A stretch of 64,000 nucleotides of DNA from Diogma glabrata (GCA_963693315.1 OY856187.1:70412033-70476032), one strand, 5' to 3'. Positions 36,560-47,846 are shown, counted from the stretch's first letter. Numbers and translations: made by a program. Notes: a model not told the origin generated them from the sequence alone.

Positions 36560-37510
36560 GAACTACTGATTCTAAAAAAGCAAAAAAAAATGTATGTCTG
36601 TCTGCCGGCCGGTCGGCCGTCACAACCGACGAAATCTAGAAAACGGCTGAAGGGATTTCAAAAATGTTTGGTTCTAAAAATAGGTATACTCAATAATAAA
36701 AGCAGAAAGGACGATGTGTTCGATAGCTGTACCGGAAGTGTGTCAAACAAATCGTCAAGTGTGTCGAAACAAGGAAATTTGCATATGTTTTGCTTAAAAA
36801 ACGTTCATTTTAAGTGATTACGAGTAGGAACATTGAATTTGAAGAAGTCTTGATGGTTGGGATTGGTATGTGAGACCAAAATCTAGATTATTGCATTATA
36901 AGTTTGTCAAAAAAATGTTGTCAAGTGTGTCAAAAAATGATTTTCATTTACTTTTTTAGCCAATTTTTTGGAAATAAAATTTAATTATTTGTGTGTCATG
37001 AAATTGGATATGGAAATTTTTGAATTTGTTATAGTTTTTGGAATATTTTTGGAATTTGTAATAATTTTTGCAATATTTTTAGAATTTTTGAAAAAGTTTT
37101 AAATTTTTATTTTGTTCTAAATTTTGCTATATTTTTAGAATTTTGAATAAAAGTAGAATTTTTGGAATTTGAATTTTATATATTTTTTAAGAATTTTGAA
37201 GAAAGTTTCAATTTTTGATTTAATTATAATTTTTGGAATTTTTTGGAATTATGTTAATTTATGATCTGTTACAATTTTGCGGCCACGTATTAATGTGTTA
37301 GCTTTTAATAAATTTCTAAACAAAGATAAAAAAATACATGTACTTTAACAAAGAGTTTTATGTTTGATATACATCGCTGCCCAAAACTAAAAACAATGTC
37401 CCCATAAAAGTTTAATACCGAAAACTATATATCAAAATCCTAAACCAAAACCGAAGTCTTGATATCTCAGAGCTGTGAGATTTCAGCGCTTTCGTATTTT
37501 TACCCTTGAA
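36560..37510 (-). repeat. Dispersed repeat family, copy B (inverted partner of 17885-19230)
   Basis: Reverse-complement collinear with copy A: 'atgtatgtctgtctgccggcc' end (about 36590), 'tgtgagaccaaaatctagatt' (about 36870), ~75-bp 'ggaatatttttggaattt' units (37020-37270), 'taacaaagagttttatg' (about 37347), 'cgaagtcttgatatctcag' (about 37450). Copy B has fewer of the ~145-bp internal units than copy A. The 75-codon plus-strand frame 36590-36817 is a by-product of the repeat. Confidence 0.75.
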
Positions 37511-37588
37511 TTTTACAAAGTTTGTTATAAGCGGCTGATTAGAGCTCAGGATTACCATAAACAAATCATGCATGCGTTGCATGGCGTG

Positions 37589-37648
37589 CTTCTTACTTTT
37601 GTTTAAGTTAATTCAACTTATTGAATTAACTTAAACAAAAGTAAGAAG
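37589..37648. repeat. Perfect 28-bp inverted repeat with 4-nt loop
   Basis: 37589-37616 (CTTCTTACTTTTGTTTAAGT and on to 37616) is the exact reverse complement of 37621-37648, separated by CTTA. All 28 positions pair. It could be a young palindrome, a MITE core or a hairpin RNA precursor. No flanking duplication was found. Confidence 0.9.
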
Positions 37649-39720
37649 TAAAATTAACTCTGAAGACTCGAACATTCTTGAACGACAAAGGCCATCATCA
37701 AAGGCCAGTCAGTCAATAACTATGACTATCAAATGTTAATAAAAGAAAATTAACTCACCCCATTTGATTTTTTCCCGATCCATCCTACCATACATAGATA
37801 AATTCAACCACTCATATTAATAAAAAATTATTAAAATTTAATATTAAATGTTGCGTCGAATGTTGCACCAAATATAAATGATTTCGATTAATTTATAGCT
37901 GTTTGTAATAGAATTATCTCCTTCTGCTATTATTGTCATCAAAATAAATAGACGATCGTTGAAAACTTTCATCAATTGTTGCACCAAAACAAATAGCCGA
38001 TTGTTGAACAATATCACAAAGAAAAAATAGTTGCATAATAATAAATAGGCGATTGTTGAATAATATCATAAATAAATTGTTTTATAAGATTAAACGGGTG
38101 ATTATTGAATAAACATCAACAATTCGTTGCACCACAAATATAAATGATTGTTGAACATGTAATGGAGACTGGACCTATTGCTTAGAATACCAATAGGAAG
38201 CCATCGGAGGATGCGTGGCTTGAGATTTTATATTCCAGCTAACGAAAGTCACGTGGATACGAGAATGAACGTCCGCTAATTCGACACAAATTTACCAATA
38301 TGCACGTTTTTCAGAAGTAACAAACGGACCAAGAAAAATTGATCAGAAGAGACTCTGGCGATCCTAACATCGAAGAAGCCAAGACCGTCACATCCACTCC
38401 AGAACTAGTTTTTTATTTACATAATGAAATATTTATAAAATTATTAGTAGCTCACCCCATTATTGTAGATGATCCAACCTATCAACCCCTTTTTTAGTTC
38501 AAGCGTCACATCCTTAGTATTCCAAATGAGTTATATAATTGGACTACACATTGAAAATTTGCACTGGCGAGTGTTGAACGGTAATTGTTACATAAATAAT
38601 TTAACAAGTAAACTGTTGCGTTCTTTTAATTTTGGTTAGTTCTTTTAATTACAAAAAAAATTACAATTTTATCACAAATTGAAATACTAGTTGATTGGTT
38701 AGACAGTTAACCTTTACTATTTTTATAAATAACTTAAATATAAACAAGGACAAATTTTATTATTTATAATTAACTTTCAATTTTTAATCTTTGTACATCT
38801 ATTAATGTTGTTTCTAGAACACACAACTTCTGAACCGTTTATAAAAATGCACGTCCAATATATAGCTTTCTAACAGTTTTTCTCCTTACATACTTCGAAT
38901 CGCGGTATTGCCGTATGTATCCGATAGATCATATACAGCAATTATAATTAGAAATCAGCTGTATTCAAGTTTGTTTCAAAAACCACAATAATAATACAAA
39001 TTTATCAAAAACCACCCAAAGACTACCTGAAACCACCCAATCATTTAAGACATTTCAAAATATAAATCAGCAGATCATAAATGTGAAATTTTATTCTCTT
39101 GTGAAAAGAGCTATAACATTTTGAAAACGAAATCAAAGAGTAAGCGTGGCTTGAATAAATTTTTCTACGTACACCGTCACCAAAAAACAAACATTTCAAC
39201 GCACGAGCTTACTCCCCTAACTAAACAGCGTCGTAACACACATTAATGTGATCAAAAATGTTGCACCAAACTAAGCCGACAATTGGTGATAAATTATTTC
39301 AACTATAAAAGATGTTAAAAAAAATGTCTTAATAGTTGTTATAAAATCAAATATATTATTCGACAATGATCCGTTATACCACCGTCCCTATCGCTCAACA
39401 ATCGACAAATATTCAACAATGTTGCATCTTCTAAGGTTCTATGCGAATAATCCTTCACAATAATAATATAACCTAATACGTCAATAACGTCACAAAAAAA
39501 TTATAATACCAGTTTTTAAAATAAGTTGAAAGCTGGACGGTGGAACAATTAAAAAAAAATTTTAGATTTTTTAGACCGACCGTTTTAGTTTTTGTTCCAT
39601 CTTTACAACATTTCATACAAACATAAATTAGCAATTTGTTTGCTTTGTAATGTTCGTAAATAAGGTAGGGAAAGGACCGAGAAATGTCCACGAAAATAAG
39701 TCGCAAACTATGACGTCGAA
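37649..39720. other. AT-rich sequence with dispersed minisatellite units, no supported gene
   Basis: 37840-38160 and 39245-39430 carry reverse-orientation copies of the ~50-bp unit seen at 28656-28880 ('gttgcaccaaa', 'cgattgttgaa'). Between them, 38170-38420 is less AT-rich but has no open frame. The minus-strand 77-codon frame 39473-39706 has no motif. Confidence 0.5.
37840..38160 (-). repeat. Degenerate ~50-bp minisatellite, inverted relative to 28656-28880
   Basis: Words 'gttgcaccaaa' and 'gattgttgaa(t/c)' alternate near 37860-37880, 37958-38010, 38050-38060 and 38115-38150, the complement of the unit at 28.7 kb. Both loci are also adjacent to dispersed repeat sequence, so they may belong to one larger family. 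Confidence 0.65.
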
Positions 39721-39729
39721 ATCACCTTT

Positions 39730-40265
39730 CATATCACACTCCACTCGTAAAGGTCATAAATCATTTTTTATTCGCCTGCATATTAAAGTGTTACTTTATT
39801 ACTGTGATTTGCGGCTTTAAAGTATCACTTTTCAACTATTTATTTTGTTGTCATAGCTACGTCCAAAAAAGTAAAAAGCATTCGTATTTGTTTAAATTCT
39901 ATGAAAAATAAAATTTTTTATCAAAGCAACCCTCAAATTCAAAATTTCATTATCCAATTAAAATAGTTGTTATCATTTGTTGTCATAGCTACACAATAAT
40001 TTGGAAAAAATAATAAATATTAGGTTACTTGTTCCACATATTTTTATTTTAAAATTTATGAAAATTTATAATTTTAATTTGTAATAAACAACTTTTCTTA
40101 AAATATTTTGCTTGGGGCGAATAAAAAATAGTATATGATGCACGGACGTAAGCTATTTTGGACTTAATGTGGGTGCTCCACATTAAGTCCAAAATAAACT
40201 CCACATCCGTCCAAAATCTTTAATTTTACGTCCTAGCATCATAATGTACTATTTTTTTTCACAGT
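39730..40265. mobile_element. Nested MITE-like inverted repeats with strong hairpin
   Basis: Two inverted pairings share sequence. First, 'cattttttattcgcc' (about 39759) pairs with 'ggcgaataaaaaat' (about 40117). Second, 'aaaaaatagtatatgatgc' (about 40123-40141) pairs with 'gcatcataatgtactatttttttt' (about 40237-40258), enclosing a perfect 18-bp hairpin: 40155-40172 against 40178-40195 with a 5-nt loop. The arrangement suggests one MITE inserted in or derived from another. Confidence 0.6.
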
Positions 40266-41100
40266 TTTTACTCTCAAATCCCTCAAAAAACGCTTTTATG
40301 ATAATAAGTCAAAAACTAAGCAATTAAAATTTTATCGAAGTTTTAAATTAGATTAATAACAATCATAAATTACTTGAATAATTGGATAATTATAATTGTA
40401 TAAATAAATCGCGTCATTACAAATAAAGAAAAAAAAAAAAAAAAAAAAATCTGTAGCCTTTTAGTTTACGAGATAATCGATTATAAAGAATTTGTCCAAT
40501 ACGATAGGAGGGTCTCCGAAATTTTACTATAAGGGTTCCGTTTTTGCTTTTTTAAAGTATGGAATCCAAAAAACTGTTGTAACTTTTTTTCTTATACTAA
40601 TGATTTTACCAAAGTTTCAAGAATATCGAAAATGGTCGGCTTCAAATGTTTTATTTCATATCTATTTTAAAAATGGTAACCTAAGAATGAGTCTGCTTCG
40701 AAGAAATTTTATTTTGAATTTATTGTATTAAGCACGTCAGGACATAATCTAAATAATGGTTTGTGCCAAAACAATAATTTATTTTCGAGGAATTAATTTA
40801 AATATTAAAAATGTATAGGAAGTAAATGCAAGAGATGTAATAATTTCCGTCGCTTCAAATCCAAAGAACAAATAAAAACATAACGAAGTTTCCATGTTAG
40901 CAAGCAAGTGTCAGCAGACATTTTAAGAGATGTGTCTGAATTTTTTACTCAATTTGGAAATACCAAACACAATTCTTTAGATTGAAAAAAATTTAGAACG
41001 TGATTTCATTTTCAAATCATAACATCTAGTAAAGCTCATCCTAAGTTAAATGGATTGGGGTAGCAATCTAAGCAAATAGCTTAAATATTAAATATTAAGC
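40266..41100. other. Poly(A) tract and interspersed-repeat-like sequence
   Basis: 40417-40449 reads as a retroposon-type 3' end: 'attacaaataaag' followed by about 21 A. After it, 'ggagggtctccgaaattttactataagggttccg' (about 40508-40542) resembles a common insect interspersed repeat (memory only). The 79-codon plus frame 40492-40731 overlaps this repeat and is not a credible gene. Confidence 0.4.
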
Positions 41101-41104
41101 TATG

Positions 41105-41338
41105 AATTGAATATTAATATGCATGGGACGTTCCACGTCAAGCCGGCCACCACTGCGATCAAAACTTGGAGAGGTTTACAAAAACGTGTGACTGTTCAAA
41201 ACTGTCGTATTAATGTGCTCTTTTCAATGACACGTGGCGTTAAAAAAATTTCAAAATGGCACCTTGCAAAGGGCGCCTTTATTTCGAAAATTTTCAACAT
41301 CGTACGTAGAGCTTAGCTACTAACAAGAACTAATAACT
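41105..41338. other. Repeat-like flank of the foldback element
   Basis: Contains 'gggacgttccacgtcaagccgg', a style of word I associate with dispersed insect repeats, and a 69-codon plus frame (41107-41316) without motif. This sequence is not present beside the right arm, so it is flank and not part of the element. Confidence 0.4.
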
Positions 41339-41779
41339 TAACTATCGTTTTTTTAAGAATCGGGCAGAAAACGTGGTTTTTGGAAATTTTTTGACTCGAT
41401 TTCGTGATTTTGGTATCAATCGATCGGGCTTGGCTGTCTCCCAAAAACTTTATGAGATTGGGGTGGTAGGACCCACCCCCACCCCTTTACACCCTCTTTA
41501 AGTTTTAGCATATAAAAATCTATATAAAATAAATGGGAAGAGATAAAAAAAATTTAATCTTTTATTCAGACCAGCGCCACTTTTGAGTCCAAAAGTTGGT
41601 TTGCACTCCCCCCCCCCTCCAACCAACCCCGGTTGACACATTAAATGAGTAAAATATGTTATGTGGGGTATCGTTGGAAACAGAATTTTATACCAAATAC
41701 AATCCCCCATATTACCCCCTGATCAGATACAACCATTTTTTAATCCCACGGGGGTTCCCTTATCGTAGAAAAAAATATT

Positions 41780-42850
41780 TTTTTGCATGTCATGTTGGTT
41801 GTCGATTGCAATATAATCGGTGATGCTGAGTTCAATGATGATGATAAAAATGGGGCCGGACTCGGGGTAGTCCAAAAAAGGGTGGAGGTTTGGGGGTCGG
41901 TTAGAAAAAATTATCGAAATTATCGTCATATTAAAAATTGTCGGACTCAGGGTAGTCCAATAATAGGTGGAGGTTGGGGTTGTCGGTTATACAAAGTATC
42001 GAAATTATTGTCATGCTTATCGATTTTTACATAATCGAGGATGCTGAGTTCAATGGTGATGGTAAAAATGTTAACCGGACTCAGGGTAGTTCAGTAGAGG
42101 GTGGGGGTTGGGGGTCGGTTATAAAAAAATCGAAATTATCATGATCATTATCAATTTTAACATGATCGAGGATGCTGCGCTCAATTATGATAGTAAAAAT
42201 TGGGGCCGGACTCAGGGTAGTCCAATAATAGATGGGGGTTGGAGGGTCGGCTAACTAAAGTATCGAAGTTATTGTCATTATTATCGATTTTTACATAATC
42301 GAGGAAACTGAGTTCAATGCTGATGGTAAAAGTGTTGACTGGACTCAGGGTAGTTCAATAAGGGGTGAGGGTTGGGGGCCTGGTCATGAGTAGTATCAAA
42401 ATTCTCGTCATTATTTCGATTTTAACATAATCAAAGATGCTGAGTTCAATGGTTATGATAAAAATGGTGACCGGATTCAAGGTGGGGGTTGGGGGTCTGG
42501 TCATGCATAGTATCAAAATGGTCGTCATTAGTGTTGATTTCAACATATTTGAGGACGCTGAATCCAACAGTGATGTTTAAATTGGGATCAAAAATATGAG
42601 GGTGTCACTAAGGGGTGGGAGTTGGGGGCTGAAAGCCGAACATGTTCACATATATATTATGAGTATTGATTTTGGATAAATCAAGCTGACTGAATTCAAT
42701 GGTGAATCTGAAATTAGTATTTGGGCTCTAGGGAAGAAACTAGAATAAGGGTTTGGGTCTAAAATTGGGGTAATGTTCAAATATGCATTATAAATATTGG
42801 TTTTTCTATGAATCGAGAGTGCTGAATCCAATGGCGATGTTGAAATGCAG
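41780..42850 (+). repeat. ~132-bp tandem units of the left foldback arm
   Basis: The word C(C/T)GGACTCAGGGTAGT(T/C)C recurs at about 41856, 41942, 42075, 42206, 42339 and, diverged, 42471. Spacing is 131-134 bases except the first (86). Each unit also holds 'gatgctgagttcaatg', 'tggtaaaaatg', 'gggggttgggggtcgg' and 'cgaaattatcgtcat'. Small frames in this region on both strands (41498-42567) are by-products. Confidence 0.85.
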
Positions 42851-42985
42851 AACCACGTAATAAAAAATTTGTACTATGAAAAACACTATGTATTACAAAT
42901 TGAACGAAAATGTTTTGCTATTTATTTCGGTAATTGCTTGTTGATTGATTTCAAATTTCAATGATAATGCTATTCTATTTAAAAA

Positions 42986-43357
42986 CTAATCAAGGAGTGT
43001 TTCTGTTTTGGTTCGAGATCGAGTTCTACGTTTACTTTCGTTGTTTGTTATCGATTCTTTCAGTTCAATGAGTTGATTTTGTTGTTCTTTTATTTCTACT
43101 GCATCTCTTTGTCGTTTTTGGAGGCTTGATTTATTCTCATTTAGCATTACATTTTGCATCTCCTGATCCTCTACAACATTTAGTCTTTTTATTTTTTCAA
43201 CACGCTTGGATAAGTTTGTGAGATCCATTTCATATTTTACTTCTTTTTCTTCTCTGAATTTAGTGAAGTGCGTTATTAATAGTTTTTCAAGCTCAATTAA
43301 ACATTTCAAAGAATTCATTGAAGAATTGTTTTCTACTACATTTTCCTCGACTTCCAT
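42986..43357 (-). CDS. Coiled-coil protein fragment inside the foldback element
   Basis: A 123-codon frame with ATG and stop on the minus strand. The product is highly charged with heptad-like spacing (contains 'LTNLSKRVEKIKRLNVVEDQ') and a basic tail ('SKRRTRSRTKTETLLD'). There is no enzymatic motif. Its position at the downstream end of several minus-strand coding segments suggests the final exon of the element's gene, with a nuclear-type basic C-terminus. A partner or DNA-binding role is inference only. Confidence 0.4.
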   Translation of the reverse strand: MEVEENVVENNSSMNSLKCLIELEKLLITHFTKFREEKEVKYEMDLTNLSKRVEKIKRLNVVEDQEMQNVMLNENKSSLQKRQRDAVEIKEQQNQLIELKESITNNESKRRTRSRTKTETLLD

Positions 43358-44902
43358 TTCTTACTTATTCGATATAATTTCGTAAGTTTCGGTTTGAAAT
43401 GATGCTTCTGAAAATTTAAAGAATCGATAGAGTTCTTCCAATATTTTTTACTTATACTTTTTTTCTTTAATTTTTAACATAATTAATTTTAATTTTCTTT
43501 GATTTATAATAAAATTAAAATTTTTACTATAATTAATTTAATTTTCTTTAATTTTTAATAATTTGATTAATTAATTTATTGCAACTTAATCACTACCAGA
43601 AATCACATAATGTTTAATCGTGTTTAAACAAAGACATATTTATTCTTAGTGTACTCGAATGTGTACTCGCGGGCAGGCATATGTCCGCCATCACAAAAAC
43701 ATGTAAAGCAACATTTTTTTTCTATCTGTATTTATATGGCAACTAAAGTTTTAATGACATATACGGTATTTAAATTTAAAGGCAAATTAGTACCGAACTA
43801 ATTTAATAAAGGAAAACTTAGTTACTTCACAAGCGATTTGCCAGTCTTTTTATCTTATTAGATTCCTTGTACTAACCTTGTCTTTTCTTCACTTAAATCT
43901 CCCTCAACTTAGAATTTCGACGATATATCAAATTTCCCGTTCAACAGGGTAATGATTTCAATTATTTGAATCGAACGAGTCCATAACACCGGTTAGCTGT
44001 GATCAAATGTCCCACTACAGGTGTAGTGGAGCATGCAACAATAAAAATAACACGACTTTGCTGAATAAATGACCGTAATATACCGAGAATTAATAATTCT
44101 GATCAAGTTTAATCGAATCTTGTTAACATGATGAAACACTTAATAATTTTACTATATTTAATTTTTTTTTTCTTTTACACTAAGTTAATCTTACTAAGAC
44201 ACCACAAACACATAGAATATATTTTTCTTTACTTTTTGATTTATGCAAAATTAATTTAATATCATTTGTTAACGAAAAATTAATTGAAGACAATTTTGTT
44301 AACTAATCTTACTATTACACCACAAAACACATAAATTATATTTTTCTTTTCTTTTCGGCTTAGGCAAAAATAATTTAAGACAACATGTAAACTAAATACA
44401 ATTTTACTAATTAACAATTTCACTAATGTTGTAATTTATTCATTAAAGAGGTAGTCAACTCGGATTCCAAAAAGAAATCATGACTTTTTAATTGTAATTT
44501 TAATTCAATCTATTTGATTGCCTCATGGCAACTTTTTGAAACGATCGTCAACAAACGTCAAACGAAAACAATCCAATCAGATAAAATAAACAAGACTACG
44601 AGGCAGAAGACCTCTATCGGCTGGCATTTATAGTTTTAAAAAAGGCCATTTTCAAACGACAACAGAAAAATGGTAGGCATCAGCTGGTAGATTGTTTTAT
44701 TTTCAACAATAATAAAACCCACTAAGGAGATTGTACATCTGCTTTGTAACAAAATTAAAGAAAATTATTACGAATTGAATGCAAGAAATTGTGTTCGAAA
44801 ATAAAACAATTTCAAAAATTCTTAGCATTAAAGCAAACGAGCAGTACTATATTAAACTCAATTTCTTAATTAGTGCATGCGAGAAAGTAGGACGACTCGA
44901 AA

Positions 44903-45196
44903 TTAAGGAGATTGGACAACTGCTTTGTAACAATTTTGTGATATTATGTTACTGGTTTCTGGAATTTGAGCTGGAATTTCATCTTCCAAAATTATTGGTA
45001 GTTTAGATGAACCATTATTTACTAGTACTTCCTGAATTTCTCGTAGTGTGTTTTCGATCGCTGTACAATCGTCTACTTCATCAAATAATTCATCCTCAAT
45101 TTCCAAGCTTGTGGATGTTGATTCTCTCGATTTTATCAACCGCTCCACTATTCCTTTTATTTGGTTGGATTTAAGATATTCGTTGTAAGAAAACAT
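44903..45196 (-). CDS. Acidic protein segment inside the foldback element
   Basis: A 97-codon minus-strand frame starting at ATG (MFSYNEYLKSNQIK), rich in Glu, Asp and Ser ('EIEDELFDEVDDCTAIENTL'). It is preceded by an intron-like AT-rich region and looks like an exon of the same minus-strand gene. No family recognised. Overlapping plus-strand frame 44779-45006 is a shadow. Confidence 0.35.
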   Translation of the reverse strand: MFSYNEYLKSNQIKGIVERLIKSRESTSTSLEIEDELFDEVDDCTAIENTLREIQEVLVNNGSSKLPIILEDEIPAQIPETSNIISQNCYKAVVQSP

Positions 45197-45399
45197 GAAA
45201 TCACCTAAAAATAAGAATATTTAATTAGAATTATTTTCGTTTCAAGCATAAGAGCCTGATTATTTTTAAAGTTCACCATTTCTATCTCATTCTGTTTTCA
45301 TTCTCTCGACCATTTGATCTGAATTCAATTTTTTTTTGTTTTTTCACCCATTTCAAATAATTTTTTAACGAATGATTTTTACTTTTCAGAAAATCTTGA

Positions 45400-46043
45400 T
45401 ACATTCCGAAATGGTCTAGCTCATCTTAATTCATAATTTTGTGTATACAGTTCTTTGTCGTCAACAGTCAGTTCAATTAAATCAATAACTATAGATGAAC
45501 TGGGTAAACGTTCAACGTAATTGATAATTTTTTTTCTCCAAATAGAGATTTTTAACTTTGTCCATTGATGAAATTACCTTTATATATTGGTGAGAATTCA
45601 ATCTTTCGTTGCATAATCTTCTGTAAAAAACACTCCTGTGCATTTCACATTCTTACAGTAAAATTTGTCTCTCTTGTCTCCAATATGACATTCGGAATTT
45701 TGCCTTCGCGACTCAATCCAACCGTTTTCCGTTGTAATACTGAAATCTATTTCAACATTTGTGCATTCAATAACTTTACCAGTTCCGATTTCGAAGTATT
45801 CAAATTATTTTATGCAATTATTATCTACGTACGGGTACATAGGAATGGTAATTTTTTATGTAAGGTATCTTTTAACTATTTCTTATCAATGTTTTAGATT
45901 TATTAACTGAAATAACTACTCCTTTCGTTTGTTTAGGGCCACCATCTGCCAAAATTGCATCCATCAACTGTTTTGCATTGGATATTTTGTGAAAACGATT
46001 CCTATCTAAGAAATGTTGGTACTTTTATTTCACATATGCTGCT
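45400..46043 (-). pseudogene. Decayed coding exons inside the foldback element
   Basis: On the minus strand, protein-like stretches follow one another in changing frames: about 46025-45895 ('NAKQLMDAILADGGPKQTKG'), about 45805-45595 ('IECTNVEIDFSITTENGW' and 'KFYCKNVKCTGVFFTED'), and about 45525-45425 ('VERLPSSSIVIDLIELTVDD'). Stops lie between them. The three plus 44903-45196 and 42986-43357 probably derive from one spliced or frameshifted element gene. The plus-strand 110-codon frame 45565-45897 is a shadow. Confidence 0.35.
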
Positions 46044-46930
46044 TTTCCAAAATACATCCAAAATCGGTACCCATAATATATTTTCGGCTTTAAGCCCCAA
46101 CTCCCACTCTTTAGCGACATCCTTATATTTTTGATCCCAATTTAAACATCACTGTTGGATTCAGCGTCCTCAAGTATATTGAAATCAATAATAATGACGA
46201 TAATTTTGATACTATTCATGACCAGACCCCCAACCTCCACCCCTTATTGAGCTACCCTGAGTCCGGTCAACATTTTTACCATCACCAATGAATTATTGAA
46301 GTACCCTGAGTCCGAACCCAATTTTTATTATGACGATAATTTCCATATTTTTTTTAACCGAGCCACAACCTCCACCCCTTTTTGGACTACCCCGAGTCCA
46401 GCCCCCCATTTTTATCATCATCATTGAGCTCAACATCCCCGATTATATTGAAATCGACACCTAATATGACATGCAAAAAAAAATATTTTTTTCTATGATA
46501 AGGGTACCCCCATGGGAGTGAAAAATGGTTATGTCACCGATCAGGGAGTAATATGGGGGATTGTATTTGTTATAAAATTCTGATTCTAACGATACTCCAC
46601 ATGAAATATTTTACTCATTTAATGTGTCAACCCCACCCACGGGGTTGGTTGGGGGTGGAAGTGCAAACCATCTTTTGGACTCAAAAGTTGTGCCAGTTTG
46701 AATAAAAGATAATGGTACCATTAAATTTTTTTTATCTCTTCCCATTTATTTTATATAGATTTTTATATGATAAAAGTTAAAAAGGGTGTAGAGGGGTGGG
46801 GATGGGTCCTACCACCCCAATCTCATAAAATTTTCAGGAGACGGCCAAGCCCGATCGATTTGTTCCAAAATTGTAAAAAAAAAATTTGAAAATTTCCGCG
46901 ACTGCCCGATTCTTAAAAAAAACGATAGTT

Positions 46931-47846
46931 TAATAAACTAGATTGTGAATTTGATAATGATTGTAGAAATACTATCTTCAAAAATCTATATGAGTAATAA
47001 AAAAATTAAAATTAAAATTAATTTATATTTAAAGCTGTTTCTTGCTAATACAACCGTTAGATTGATAAAGAAAAAGAGGCCATTTTCCATCGACCATTTT
47101 GAACAATTATTGAGCTTTTTTGACAAATTGATATAACAATTAATGAAAAACCTTAAGCAAAATATTTAGGATGAAGAATTGTAAACATAAGCAGCTTTTG
47201 TTGGTAAAAATGCAAATTTGAGGCCATTTTGAAGCAGCCATTTGTTATGGTAATTCAAACTCAGTAATTGAAATTCGAACCACTGTCTCACACATATCAA
47301 ATTTACCTTGACAGAAATTTTCATAGTTGTTTTCATTTTTCCTTCCCACATGGTTTCTTATATTCAATCCAGAGCCATCATCTACTAGAGTTTCCGTTAA
47401 AAAAATTATTATCCTAATCACACTACTGATATTTCCCCAATGTAATTTCCTATGTTCAATTTGTGATCGTTAGTTGCTATAAAATTAGCATAGAACAGTT
47501 GTATAATAACTTACGCTATTCCCATGTAGATATCCTACAATCGTTTCATAGTCAATTTTTCTGCTTATAATTATCTTCCCATTTTAGTACCAGATATTAG
47601 TACAGACTTTTTTTAGTGGGGACAAATAATTAACGAAAGGGAAAAAATAATTCCCCAACATTCGTTAGTTTTTTTGCCTATTAATACGCCTAAGCGAGTA
47701 TAGAGGCCCTCTTAGTCGATTTTTTGACGAGAAAAACAATACAGGAAGAATTTGTTTGGGTGTTCTGGAAGATGCTGGAGAACTACACCCAGCAATGGTT
47801 TTCATTGTTTTATTCAGAGGTAATGTAGAGTGGATATTGTTAACCA
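46931..47846. other. AT-rich sequence, no supported gene
   Basis: Three 60-63-codon frames (46945-47136 plus, 47166-47351 minus, 47665-47847 minus) have no motif or context and read as chance. Confidence 0.5.

Larger units (their letters stand above)
41339..46930. mobile_element. Foldback element with long tandem-repeat TIRs (~5.6 kb)
   Basis: The left arm (41339-about 42665) and right arm (about 46043-46930) are inverted copies. The tips read AACTATCGTTTTTTTAAGAA and, complemented, AACTATCGTTTTTTTTAAGA. Collinear landmarks continue: 'gatcgggcttgg', 'gagattggggtggtaggacc', 'taaatgagtaaaatat', 'aatacaatcccccatatta', 'ccggactcagggtag', and 'gaatccaacagtgatgttta' at the inner edge. Each arm contains ~132-bp tandem units; the left has about six, the right about three. 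Long TIRs built from tandem repeats of variable number are the signature of foldback (FB/Galileo-like) elements. The 3.4-kb middle holds decayed minus-strand coding segments. Confidence 0.8.

Noticed and set aside
41498..42831. Several 60-83-codon frames on both strands
   Set aside because: All lie in the ~132-bp tandem units of the foldback arm and mirror each other between units.
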